DNA of 35,161 nucleotides from positions 1 to 35,161 of the forward strand of contig PGXB01000038.1 of the NCBI GenBank assembly GCA_002838945.1, written 5' to 3'. Below the pieces are notes generated by a model. The model was not told the origin of the DNA. It searched no databases and saw only the letters and a list, made by a program, of their open reading frames with translations. Positions 1 to 7,040 of this stretch are shown here, piece after piece; positions within the stretch are counted from its first letter, which is position 1, and the number at the start of each line of letters is the position of its first letter. This DNA is from a candidate division Zixibacteria bacterium HGW-Zixibacteria-1 (GTDB lineage: Bacteria > Zixibacteria > MSB-5A5 > GN15 > PGXB01). The position numbers were made by a program, and so were the translations under genes.

Positions 1-153
1 AACATCTGAACACCTCCTGTCCTTCGGGACTCAGGATGAGAAAGAATCATAATAATAGTATCCTTTCTCCGTGTCCACTAAATCGGGGGAACTTCATGTT
101 ATGCATATATACGCGGTGGAATTCCCATTATATTATGTGTCACCCTTTGGGAT

Positions 154-894
154 ATGACCAAAGAACGACCCGAATTTATGGGTGCCCATGCTGTCACAAT
201 TACTGGATTTAGTCTTGGCTTGCCAAATGCAAATCCCGTTGGCGAATATGGATTCATGCTGCGCTCTTCAAAAATAAATGAAATATATGCTCATGATGAC
301 CAAATTGGCCCCTTCGCAAGGATGATATTTGACGGTGAAACCATAGAGATAGATGGGGAAATACACAAATCACTTCGCACGTCATGGAGAGATAAAGAGG
401 ATACAGGACCAATCGGTAGTGGTCGGGCAATTCCTCATGTTCTTTATATTCCACTTTATCATAAAGTACGAATACCATATTCGACAATTCACGACAATGT
501 CAATAATTTGAATACTCTTATCGAAGTATTTAGGCTCGCAAAAAAAATCCATCTAACTTGCAGTTTGGACTGGGATATATATCTCACTTCTGTAAATTCT
601 TTAAAGGAAGAAGTATTTAAATCGACATTATTGGAAGAAAATAAAAAATTGCAATGCCTCTTGGAAAGAATGCCTCGTTTTATATGGCGGGCAATTGCTA
701 TGGAGGGCGCAAATCCGGTTCTTGAGTTTCTATTTGATGCCACAGATATTGAACAAGGTCCATTAATGACATGTACAATTGAATATGATGATAAAATCGC
801 TGCTGTTATGCGTGAAGTGTCTAAAGAAATGAGCCTACATCCCGAATATCAGTCTGCCTCAATTTGGCCAATTATTGAGTATTTTTCCAAATAA
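154..894 (+). CDS. C-terminal part of a papain-like/C39-like fold protein, N-terminus missing
   Basis: I do not recognise this family with certainty. The reading frame is open upstream of this ATG to position 82, just after a stop at 79-81. The extra residues (…RGGIPIILCVTLWDM) run naturally into the motif GAHAVTITGF, so the ATG at 154 is probably internal. Gly-Ile-Pro followed by a GAHAV motif resembles the catalytic-histidine region of papain-like/C39-like peptidase folds, and AHDDQIGP further on could hold the partner Asp or Asn. The expected catalytic Cys would lie upstream, where all three frames are broken or lack a start. The gene is more AT-rich than the larE operon behind it, which suggests transfer. 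It is best treated as a truncated or decayed gene. The enzymatic assignment is inference only. Confidence 0.5.
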   Translation: MTKERPEFMGAHAVTITGFSLGLPNANPVGEYGFMLRSSKINEIYAHDDQIGPFARMIFDGETIEIDGEIHKSLRTSWRDKEDTGPIGSGRAIPHVLYIPLYHKVRIPYSTIHDNVNNLNTLIEVFRLAKKIHLTCSLDWDIYLTSVNSLKEEVFKSTLLEENKKLQCLLERMPRFIWRAIAMEGANPVLEFLFDATDIEQGPLMTCTIEYDDKIAAVMREVSKEMSLHPEYQSASIWPIIEYFSK

Positions 895-1006
895 ATAAGT
901 TTCTTTTCACCTTTTTGGTTAATTAATAAAGTTAATCAAATCATTATCCATCGAAATTGATTCAAAGCCGTATCTTAATTGTGTCTTTTAATATGGTGAA
1001 AAGGAT

Positions 1007-1876
1007 ATGCAGAGTATAAAACAGTATCAGGAAAAAGCCAATCATCCCAAGGGGCTGGCGGCCAAAGTGCAGAAGCTGATGAAACAATTGGCTTCGCTCG
1101 ACAGCGCCCTGATCGCCTATTCCGGCGGGGTCGATTCGACCTTTCTTCTCAAAATCGGCGCCGATGTGCTGAAAGATAAATTGACGGCGGTAACCTCACA
1201 TTCGGAAGTGACACCGCCGGGAGATTTCGAACAGGCCAGCGCTTTTGCCGAATCGCTCGGGGTGAAATATATCGTTATCAAAACCGATGAACTTGCGGAT
1301 GCCGAATTTACGGCCAATCCGATCGACCGGTGCTATCACTGCAAGCACAAGCTTTTCGAGAAATTATCGGAAATCGCCCGCGAACATAAAATCAAATGGC
1401 TCCTCGACGGCGCCAATTTCGATGATCTCAGCGACTACCGCCCCGGCGCCAGAGCGGCGGGTGAATTCGGCGTTATCAGCCCGCTGAAAGAAGCGGGGCT
1501 GACCAAAGACGAGATCAGGATTCTCTCGAAAGAGTTGAATCTTCCCACGTGGGACAAACCGGCCTCGCCCTGCCTGGCGTCGAGAGTCCCCTATGGGCAG
1601 GTTATCACGCCGGAAAAACTGTCGCGGATCGGACAGTCGGAAGAGTACCTTCGGACATTGGGGGTACGGGAACTGCGGGTGCGTGATCATGATGATGTGG
1701 CCCGGATCGAGATACCGCCGGAAAGTATCAATCTTTTTCTCGATGAATCAATCCGTGAGAAAATCATTGATAAATTGAAGTCTTTCGGTTATAAATATGT
1801 GGCGCTGGATTTGCAGGGATTTCGATCCGGCAGTCTGAATGAAGTCCTGAAAAACAGATCCACCCGGCAAGAATGA
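1007..1876 (+). CDS. larE: LarE, ATP-dependent sacrificial sulfur transferase
   Basis: LarE adds sulfur to pyridinium-3,5-biscarboxylic acid mononucleotide during synthesis of the nickel-pincer cofactor used by lactate racemase and related enzymes. The 289-residue protein has the PP-loop ATP-pyrophosphatase motif SGGVDS at residues 39-44 and the conserved WDKPASPCLASRVPYG block with Cys189. It also has a CxxC pair (RCYHCK, Cys109 and Cys112). Cys109, Cys112 and Cys189 together fit the three-cysteine type of LarE that can hold an iron-sulfur cluster, as opposed to the single-Cys sacrificial type; that assignment is inferred. The start ATG has a purine-rich GAAAAGG just upstream. The stop overlaps the larB start in an ATGA, indicating translational coupling. 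Confidence 0.93.
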   Translation: MQSIKQYQEKANHPKGLAAKVQKLMKQLASLDSALIAYSGGVDSTFLLKIGADVLKDKLTAVTSHSEVTPPGDFEQASAFAESLGVKYIVIKTDELADAEFTANPIDRCYHCKHKLFEKLSEIAREHKIKWLLDGANFDDLSDYRPGARAAGEFGVISPLKEAGLTKDEIRILSKELNLPTWDKPASPCLASRVPYGQVITPEKLSRIGQSEEYLRTLGVRELRVRDHDDVARIEIPPESINLFLDESIREKIIDKLKSFGYKYVALDLQGFRSGSLNEVLKNRSTRQE

Positions 1877-2631
1877 ACAAAGACAAGATAAAGCAGCTTC
1901 TTCAGGATTTGCATGACGGCAAAATGGATGTCGATCACGCAATGCATCTTCTGAAAGGTTTCCCCTACGAAGATCTCGGTTTTGCCAAGATCGACACTCA
2001 TCGCGGTATCAGAAGGGGTTTTCCCGAAGTAATTTTCTGCCAGGGCAAGACCATCGAACAAATCATTGCCATAATCAATCGCTTGTCGGAATCCGAGCAT
2101 CTGGTCATGGCCACCCGCGCTTCAAAAGAAATTTTCGACGCGGTCGATAAGGTGCGCGATGATGCATCCTACCATGAAGCCGCCAGAGTTATCCTGATCG
2201 GCAAAATGCCCGAAAAGAAAACGGACAGGTCCGTTGCGGTGATCAGCGCCGGGACTTCGGATATCCCGGTGGCCGAAGAAGCGGCGGTGACGGCCGAGGT
2301 GATGGGCAACCCGGTCGAGCGGCTGTATGATATAGGAGTCGCGGGGGTGCATCGCCTGCTTGACAACAAAGAAAAACTTTTCAGCGCCAATGTTATCGTG
2401 GTTGTGGCCGGCATGGAGGGAGCGCTGGCCAGTGTGGTCGGCGGTTTGGTGGACAGACCGGTCGTGGCCGTGCCGACCAGTATCGGCTACGGGGCCAGTT
2501 TCAGCGGTATTGCGCCGCTCCTGTCGATGCTTAACTCCTGCGCGCCCGGCGTGGCGGTGATGAATATCGACAATGGTTTCGGCGGCGGATATTTTGCCGG
2601 ATTGATTAATCTGATGGGAGAGAAAAGTTGA
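1873..2631 (+). CDS. larB: LarB, pyridinium-3,5-biscarboxylate mononucleotide synthase
   Basis: LarB carboxylates and hydrolyses nicotinic acid adenine dinucleotide, the first step of nickel-pincer cofactor synthesis. The 252-residue protein has the LarB-specific N-terminal region (KIDTHRGIRRGFPEVIFCQGKT, residues about 39-60). This is followed by a PurE-like domain with VISAGTSDIPVAEEA, VAGMEGALASVVGGL and a glycine-rich DNGFGGGYFA near the end, all usual for the family. Its ATG overlaps the larE stop by four bases and its stop overlaps the TTG start of larC, so the three genes form one tightly coupled operon. Length is normal and no defect is visible. Confidence 0.93.
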   Translation: MNKDKIKQLLQDLHDGKMDVDHAMHLLKGFPYEDLGFAKIDTHRGIRRGFPEVIFCQGKTIEQIIAIINRLSESEHLVMATRASKEIFDAVDKVRDDASYHEAARVILIGKMPEKKTDRSVAVISAGTSDIPVAEEAAVTAEVMGNPVERLYDIGVAGVHRLLDNKEKLFSANVIVVVAGMEGALASVVGGLVDRPVVAVPTSIGYGASFSGIAPLLSMLNSCAPGVAVMNIDNGFGGGYFAGLINLMGEKS

Positions 2632-3794
2632 AAGCCATCTATTTCGATTGTTTCGCCGGTATCAGCGGCGATATGACACTGGGAGCTTTGGTTGACGCCG
2701 GGCTGGATATTGAAAAACTCAAAACGGAATTGGCGAAACTCAAACTCGAAGGGTACACTATCACCACGGAGAAAGTTACCAAGAACGGTATCACCGGTAC
2801 AAAAGTGAATGTTCAAATAGAAGAACAGAAAGCTCACCGCCATCTAAAACATATCAATGAAATTATTGATAACAGCGATCTTGGCGATGACATAAAACAA
2901 GCGGGCAAAAAGATATTTCTGCGTCTGGCCGAGGCCGAAGCCAAAATTCACAATACCACCATAGAAAAAATACATTTCCATGAGGTGGGCGCAATCGATG
3001 CCATTATCGATATCGTCGGAAGCGTGATCGGCATCAAACTGCTCGGTATCGAGAAGATATATGCCTCGAGAATCCATGTCGGCCGCGGCTTTGTCGATTG
3101 CCGGCATGGGAAAATTCCTGTCCCCGCTCCGGCCACGGTGGAACTGCTCAAAGATGTTCCGGTTTTTTCAACCGGTATCGAAAAGGAACTGACCACACCG
3201 ACCGGAGCCGCGATTATTTCTACCCTGGCCGATTCATTCGGGAATCTGCCGGCCATGAATATCGGGCAGATCGGTTACGGCGCAGGTACCAGTGATCTGG
3301 AAATACCCAACCTGTTGCGGGTGATGATCGGTGAAGTCGCCAAAAGCGATTATGAAACCGACGCGGTTACGGTTATTGAGACCAATATCGACGACATGAA
3401 CCCGGAGTTCTACGAATATGTCTCGGAGAAATTATTCAAGCAGGGCGCGCTCGATGTTTATACTTCCCCTGTTTACATGAAGAAAAGCCGTCCGGGGGTG
3501 CTTCTGAGTGTTATTGCCGATAATGACCGCATCGACGATATCATATCGATTCTCTTTTCGGAAACCACCACCATCGGCGTCAGGATGCATCAGGTGGAAA
3601 GAATGAAACTTCAACGTGAAATTACAACTGTCAATACTATCTATGGTGATATTCGGGTAAAGATAAGTAAGTACAAAGGGCAGATCAAAAATATTGCACC
3701 CGAATATGACGACTGCAAAAAAATAGCCGACGAAAATAATATCCCGCTTAAAGATATCTATGATGCCGCAAAAAAGGCCGCTCCTGTTGAGTAA
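2628..3794 (+). CDS. larC: LarC, nickel insertion protein for the pincer cofactor
   Basis: LarC is a CTP-dependent nickel-inserting enzyme that completes the nickel-pincer nucleotide. The 388-residue protein begins YFDCFAGISGDMTLGALVDAGLD. It carries HFHEVGAIDAIIDIVGS, GRGFVDCRHGKIPVPAPATVELL, TPTGAAI and the C-terminal-domain motif IETNIDDMNPEFYEYV, so both the LarC1 and LarC2 parts are present. They lie in a single uninterrupted frame, unlike the frameshift-joined LarC of Lactobacillus plantarum. The start is a TTG inside the larB stop (TTGA overlap). A perfect hairpin lies 17 bases past the stop. No larA (the apo-racemase) is found in this window. Confidence 0.93.
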   Translation: MKAIYFDCFAGISGDMTLGALVDAGLDIEKLKTELAKLKLEGYTITTEKVTKNGITGTKVNVQIEEQKAHRHLKHINEIIDNSDLGDDIKQAGKKIFLRLAEAEAKIHNTTIEKIHFHEVGAIDAIIDIVGSVIGIKLLGIEKIYASRIHVGRGFVDCRHGKIPVPAPATVELLKDVPVFSTGIEKELTTPTGAAIISTLADSFGNLPAMNIGQIGYGAGTSDLEIPNLLRVMIGEVAKSDYETDAVTVIETNIDDMNPEFYEYVSEKLFKQGALDVYTSPVYMKKSRPGVLLSVIADNDRIDDIISILFSETTTIGVRMHQVERMKLQREITTVNTIYGDIRVKISKYKGQIKNIAPEYDDCKKIADENNIPLKDIYDAAKKAAPVE

Positions 3795-3811
3795 ATATTT
3801 TTAATTTACCC

Positions 3812-3841
3812 CTGGTATCAAACGTCAAGGTTTGATACCAG
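3812..3841. terminator. Bidirectional hairpin terminator between larC and the convergent secreted-protein gene
   Basis: A perfect 12-base inverted repeat (CTGGTATCAAAC / GTTTGATACCAG) with the six-base loop GTCAAG sits between two convergent genes. It is preceded by an AT-rich stretch (AAATATTTTTAATTT), which would give a U-rich tail on the minus strand. It ends 8 bases before the stop codon of the minus-strand gene. Confidence 0.75.
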
Positions 3842-3849
3842 AGTGGCGA

Positions 3850-5688
3850 TTATTTCAACAGAAGCATCTTGCGCGCTGCAGTGGCCCGCTCGGTCTGTAT
3901 CCGGTAAAAATAAACCCCGCTGGGCATTTTCCGGCCGGCATCATCACTCCCGTCCCATGCAACTTCATATTCACCGGCCGCGCTAAATTCATCGATCAAA
4001 GTTGTTATTCTCTGCCCGAGAATATTGAATACCTCAAGTTTGACTTCCGTGGCCCGGGTCAGGCTGAAGGCCAACCTTGTCGAAGGATTAAACGGATTCG
4101 GATAATTCTGGTGCAGGATGAAATCCTTCGGCAACAGATCATTATCGGGCGGGTCGCCGATACCGAGCGGATCGGGCTGATGGAAATCGGGAACACCATC
4201 ACCTTTGTAGCAAACGGTGTCCTCGCCGCAGAGGAAAAATTTCCCGCGGTATGCATCGCCGTCGGTATCGACGCCGGGATTATCATACACCCAGTCGGCC
4301 CAGACCGCATTGAAGGCGATATCGGTGAAGTTTAAATAATTAGAGTAAGCCTGCGGATTATAGGGATTGAACAGTGAATCGAAAGCATTGCACTCGGTAT
4401 GAAAATTCTCGCCGGCAACATAGGCAAAGGCCAGCGGAAGCATCTCCCCCGGCCCGATGTCGAACGGTCCGACAGACAATAAATATCTGGTTTCATAACC
4501 ATCTGCGAAATCCAGAGACATGGCTGTTATTGCAGGAGGCAGCCACCCTTCGGCTGTATGATCGACTGCGTCAAATAACTGGTCATAATCTATTTCAGGA
4601 TGGCTCATGATATAATATTTGTTATGATCCCCGATCGGTGTTCCCAATTGCTGGCCCGCGACCGGACCAAAATTCCGGAATGGATCTGAGATGGTACCCT
4701 GTTGGCGCGGCCCCCAGTCAAGACTCTTATCATAATTCGAAAACCAGTAGTTGAATGAAATATTGGCCGATTCCGAAGGAGTTCGCAGGATGCTTACACC
4801 GGTTACAGAAGTCAGCGAATTATTATCGAAGGGGCAGACCGCGTCGTCTTCTTTGCCGTCATTGTCGGCAGTCCAGGCCAGATTGATGGTATCCATAAAA
4901 CCGCATCCCAATTGAGATTCAACCGTCTTTTTGAAACCGCAAATATCATCCAGAAAACCCATTTGGGAGTTCTCTCCCCTCACATCGCCATCAACCAGTA
5001 TACCCAAATATACTTTTTCAAGTGGCACGGTTCCGATGTTTTCAATATTGTAATCAAAAATAACGAAATCCTCGGCATATGGCCCGCTCCAGGCATAACT
5101 TTTCTGCGTCACCTGAATATTGAGCGGTACATGCGGCCCATCAATCGGATCATTGTCAACATAACTCGGATCGACTAAGGTGTCGAAATATGTTGCAATA
5201 AAATCCTGTTCGGAGACGGCGTTTTCGGCGTCGGGCCCATTGATCGAGCGATAGACAATATCGCCTTCGGGCCAGACATCGGGCCACATTTCCCTGACCA
5301 GAAACCACCCATCATGGCCAACCGATACCAGGGTGTCATCGCCGACAACCGCCCCGACCCAGAAGGCTCCGGCAAAAAGATATTGAAGCCCGCTTCCGAG
5401 CGGGTACTCGCAATTTGGAGCCGGAAGGCCATTAGCCGGATTGAGAATATTCTGCCCCATGAATCCCGTCCCGATCTGGGCCACATTCGAAATCGTCAGG
5501 CCGATTTGGCCGACATCGTGGACGCCGATCGTGACATATGGTTCGGTGGTGCTGTCGGCGGCAATCTTGCCGATATGACTTGGTTCGAATTCCGGTACTC
5601 TGGCCATGATGTCCGGCGGCAGAAGCAGCATCGCCAGAATCAGCAACACCGGCATAACCGCCAGTCTTTTATCAACTTGGCCTTTCAT
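3850..5688 (-). CDS. Secreted protein with C-terminal type IX-like sorting domain
   Basis: The 612-residue protein starts with a signal peptide (MKGQVDKRLAVMPVLLILAMLLLPP). It ends in a roughly 85-residue domain with QNYPNPFNPSTRLAFSL, VFNILGQRI, AGEYEVAWDG and SGVYFYRIQ, the hallmark of the FlgD-Ig/type IX secretion sorting domain common in FCB-group bacteria. The central 500 residues are rich in aromatic, Gly and Asp residues and resemble no enzyme I can name. Start choice: an upstream in-frame ATG at 5709 exists, but GGAGGG lies between it and the ATG at 5688, seven bases before the latter. The 5688 start is therefore preferred. The protein is probably exported and anchored at the cell surface or released. 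Confidence 0.85.
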   Translation of the reverse strand: MKGQVDKRLAVMPVLLILAMLLLPPDIMARVPEFEPSHIGKIAADSTTEPYVTIGVHDVGQIGLTISNVAQIGTGFMGQNILNPANGLPAPNCEYPLGSGLQYLFAGAFWVGAVVGDDTLVSVGHDGWFLVREMWPDVWPEGDIVYRSINGPDAENAVSEQDFIATYFDTLVDPSYVDNDPIDGPHVPLNIQVTQKSYAWSGPYAEDFVIFDYNIENIGTVPLEKVYLGILVDGDVRGENSQMGFLDDICGFKKTVESQLGCGFMDTINLAWTADNDGKEDDAVCPFDNNSLTSVTGVSILRTPSESANISFNYWFSNYDKSLDWGPRQQGTISDPFRNFGPVAGQQLGTPIGDHNKYYIMSHPEIDYDQLFDAVDHTAEGWLPPAITAMSLDFADGYETRYLLSVGPFDIGPGEMLPLAFAYVAGENFHTECNAFDSLFNPYNPQAYSNYLNFTDIAFNAVWADWVYDNPGVDTDGDAYRGKFFLCGEDTVCYKGDGVPDFHQPDPLGIGDPPDNDLLPKDFILHQNYPNPFNPSTRLAFSLTRATEVKLEVFNILGQRITTLIDEFSAAGEYEVAWDGSDDAGRKMPSGVYFYRIQTERATAARKMLLLK

Positions 5689-6053
5689 AATTATCCCTCC
5701 TGTTGACATAATGACTTCTTGAAATCTATTTCAGGATTTCCCTCTTAAACCTAAGACGATTGATTTATTGAATGTGTAAAATATTTAAATAATCGACAAT
5801 CGCACATATTTTTGACATGACCATATCAGGCGGCCGCCAGTTTAGGCGGACCTGAATGTGAAATCGGGTATTGGAATTAAGGCGATTGACATTTCGGGGT
5901 AGTTATTTATATTGAATATGAAACCGATTATATCGGTATAACGTTATAGAAGTGCTGATCTTTGACAAAAAACTGTTTACTTTTGGCCTTTGGTAACGGC
6001 TCAAGGATGCTAATTCGGGAAAAATCTCGCAAAGGCAGACCGAAGGCCAAAAC
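5689..6053. other. Intergenic region between the secreted-protein gene and ssrA
   Basis: This AT-rich stretch must contain the promoter of the minus-strand secreted-protein gene and that of ssrA. A TTGACA is present at 5962-5967, but no good -10 box lies at the proper distance. I see no open reading frame of coding quality here. Confidence 0.6.
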
Positions 6054-6096
6054 AGGCGTTATGCCTGCTTAAGGCCAAAAGCAGGCATAAATGCCT
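6054..6096 (+). promoter_or_regulatory. Large hairpin abutting the 5' end of ssrA
   Basis: A perfect 12-base inverted repeat (6059-6070 with 6079-6090, TTATGCCTGCTT / AAGCAGGCATAA) is extended by AGGC at 6054-6057 pairing with GCCT at 6093-6096. The hairpin ends directly at the predicted first base of mature tmRNA. AAGGCCAAAA occurs both before it (6043) and in its loop (6071). It may be a processing signal in pre-tmRNA or a terminator/attenuator. Confidence 0.5.
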
Positions 6097-6455
6097 GGGG
6101 GTGAAATGGTTTCGACGGGATTGGTGAGGGATTGTCGGCGTGCCGAGGGACTCCGGATTTCTCGAAAAACATCCGGTACACCATATAAATGGCGAATACA
6201 ATTATGCCATGGCTGCCTAACTAATAATTAGGTAACCCGTTCCACCTGCCTGCCGCCTTTCCGGGCGGGCTGGAGCGACGGTCAGGAAGGCTCGGTTGAC
6301 CGAACGCCTTTACGGGAAACTTAAAAAATAAAGGCTGGCGCCGGTTGTGGCCTGCCGCTCGGCAGCAATCGGAGCGAGAATAAAAGAGTCGGCTACGCAC
6401 GTAGATGATGATCTGGCACCCTTTTCGGACGGGGGTTCGACTCCCCCCACCTCCA
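6097..6455 (+). ncRNA. ssrA: Transfer-messenger RNA (tmRNA)
   Basis: tmRNA rescues ribosomes stalled on broken mRNAs and tags the nascent peptide for degradation. The 5' end GGGGGTGAAATGGTTTCGAC and the 3' end CGGGGGTTCGACTCCCCCCA are typical. GGGGGT at 6097-6102 pairs with ACCTCC at 6449-6454, followed by discriminator A6455, and CCA is not encoded. The tag reading frame at 6191-6217 ends YAMAA and is followed by TAA: it reads GEYNYAMAA if GGC is the resume codon, or one residue longer if AAT at 6188 is. It is a one-piece, non-permuted tmRNA of about 359 bases. Its 3' end serves as the attachment site of the island that follows. Confidence 0.95.
6436..6455 (+). repeat. attL-like site: 3' end of ssrA
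   Basis: TTCGACTCCCCCCACCTCCA, the T-loop and acceptor end of tmRNA, recurs at 9079-9098 with a single mismatch. The copies bracket an AT-rich segment. The ssrA 3' end is a well-known integration target for phage-type integrases. Confidence 0.7.
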
Positions 6456-6548
6456 TTAATATTTTTTAGCCCATGTTTTGGAGCGCTTAGCCAAGCAATG
6501 AGTTTGCCGACAATTGAAATCGGTGTAATTCTAGAAATGGAGTTCCAC

Positions 6549-6659
6549 ATGAATTTTAATCTCGCAATGGTTGCGTCCTTGATGGTGGGAGCATCGCTCC
6601 TGGGAGGGGCTGGTCAGCAGCCGTTTTCAACATTAAGTGAGTCTGCAGTTCAACGCTGA
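6549..6659 (+). CDS. Possible 36-residue hydrophobic peptide
   Basis: The short frame MNFNLAMVASLMVGASLLGG… begins six bases after TGGAG, a reasonable ribosome binding site. It reads like a signal peptide or a small membrane peptide. It lies at the left edge of the ssrA island. No family is recognised, and it may be spurious. Confidence 0.3.
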   Translation: MNFNLAMVASLMVGASLLGGAGQQPFSTLSESAVQR

Positions 6660-6681
6660 TACTAGGCTGTTCTTTATTATA

Positions 6682-6722
6682 TGGGAGTGAGCGATCGGGC
6701 GGTGCAATTCCGCCCCCTCCCA
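6682..6722 (+). other. tRNA-like acceptor/T-arm stem-loop
   Basis: TGGGAG (6682-6687) pairs with CTCCCA (6717-6722), enclosing GGGCGG (6697-6702) paired with CCGCCC (6710-6715) around the seven-base loop TGCAATT. The arrangement imitates the T-arm stacked on an acceptor stem, without D- or anticodon arms. It could be a decayed copy of an ssrA or tRNA 3' end, a leader structure for the following gene, or a terminator. Confidence 0.4.
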
Positions 6723-6744
6723 CCTATTATTAATCAAACATGAA

Positions 6745-6924
6745 ATGGCGGAATACCTGGGCGTAAAGGTATCCACTATTTATCAGTGGACACATATCGG
6801 ATTTATTCCGCATATGAAGTTAGGTAGGCTTGTTCGCTTTAAGGAGAATGACGTTTTAAAGTGGCTTGAATCCAAGAACGATAATGGAAGAAAAGCAAAG
6901 AAAATCGAGCTTAATATGCTGTAG
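6745..6924 (+). CDS. Excisionase-like helix-turn-helix protein
   Basis: The 59-residue protein reads MAEYLGVKVSTIYQWTHIG, followed by IPHMKLGRLVRFKENDVLKWLESK. This is the standard pattern of the MerR-like/excisionase HTH_17 domain: AEYLGV, xSTIYxW, G-IP-K-G-LVRF, DV-WL. Such proteins usually act as recombination directionality factors or regulators of mobile elements. The frame stays open upstream (LLLIKHE) without a start, so the true N-terminus may be a few residues longer. No ribosome binding site is evident. Its place behind the left att-like repeat, with a divergence in base composition from the host genes, fits an island control gene. Confidence 0.7.
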   Translation: MAEYLGVKVSTIYQWTHIGFIPHMKLGRLVRFKENDVLKWLESKNDNGRKAKKIELNML

Positions 6925-6953
6925 ATATGTGGCAAATGTTTAAATATTGCGAA

Positions 6954-6986
6954 GTGATAATAATGTGATTAACTTGTGATTTGAAT
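6954..6986 (+). repeat. Three tandem 11-base GTGAT repeats upstream of the HD gene
   Basis: GTGATAATAAT, GTGATTAACTT and GTGATTTGAAT follow one another with an 11-base period, about one helical turn. They sit between the HTH gene and the HD gene. They could be binding sites for the excisionase-like protein or a regulator. Confidence 0.4.
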
Positions 6987-7040
6987 ATCTATAACTTAAC
7001 TCTTTATTGATTTGAGAGAATTGTAGAAAAGGTCAAAGCT

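Noticed and set aside
3832-4335. 167-codon plus-strand frame opposite the secreted protein
   Set aside because: It is a shadow of the minus-strand sorting domain, which has unmistakable YPNPFNP-type motifs.
5962-5990. TTGACA as a promoter for ssrA
   Set aside because: The hexamer 17 bases downstream is GGCCTT; no acceptable -10 box is found within 15-19 bases.
6954-6986. CRISPR array or replication iterons
   Set aside because: Three 11-base units without spacers are far too short for CRISPR, and no replication gene is nearby.
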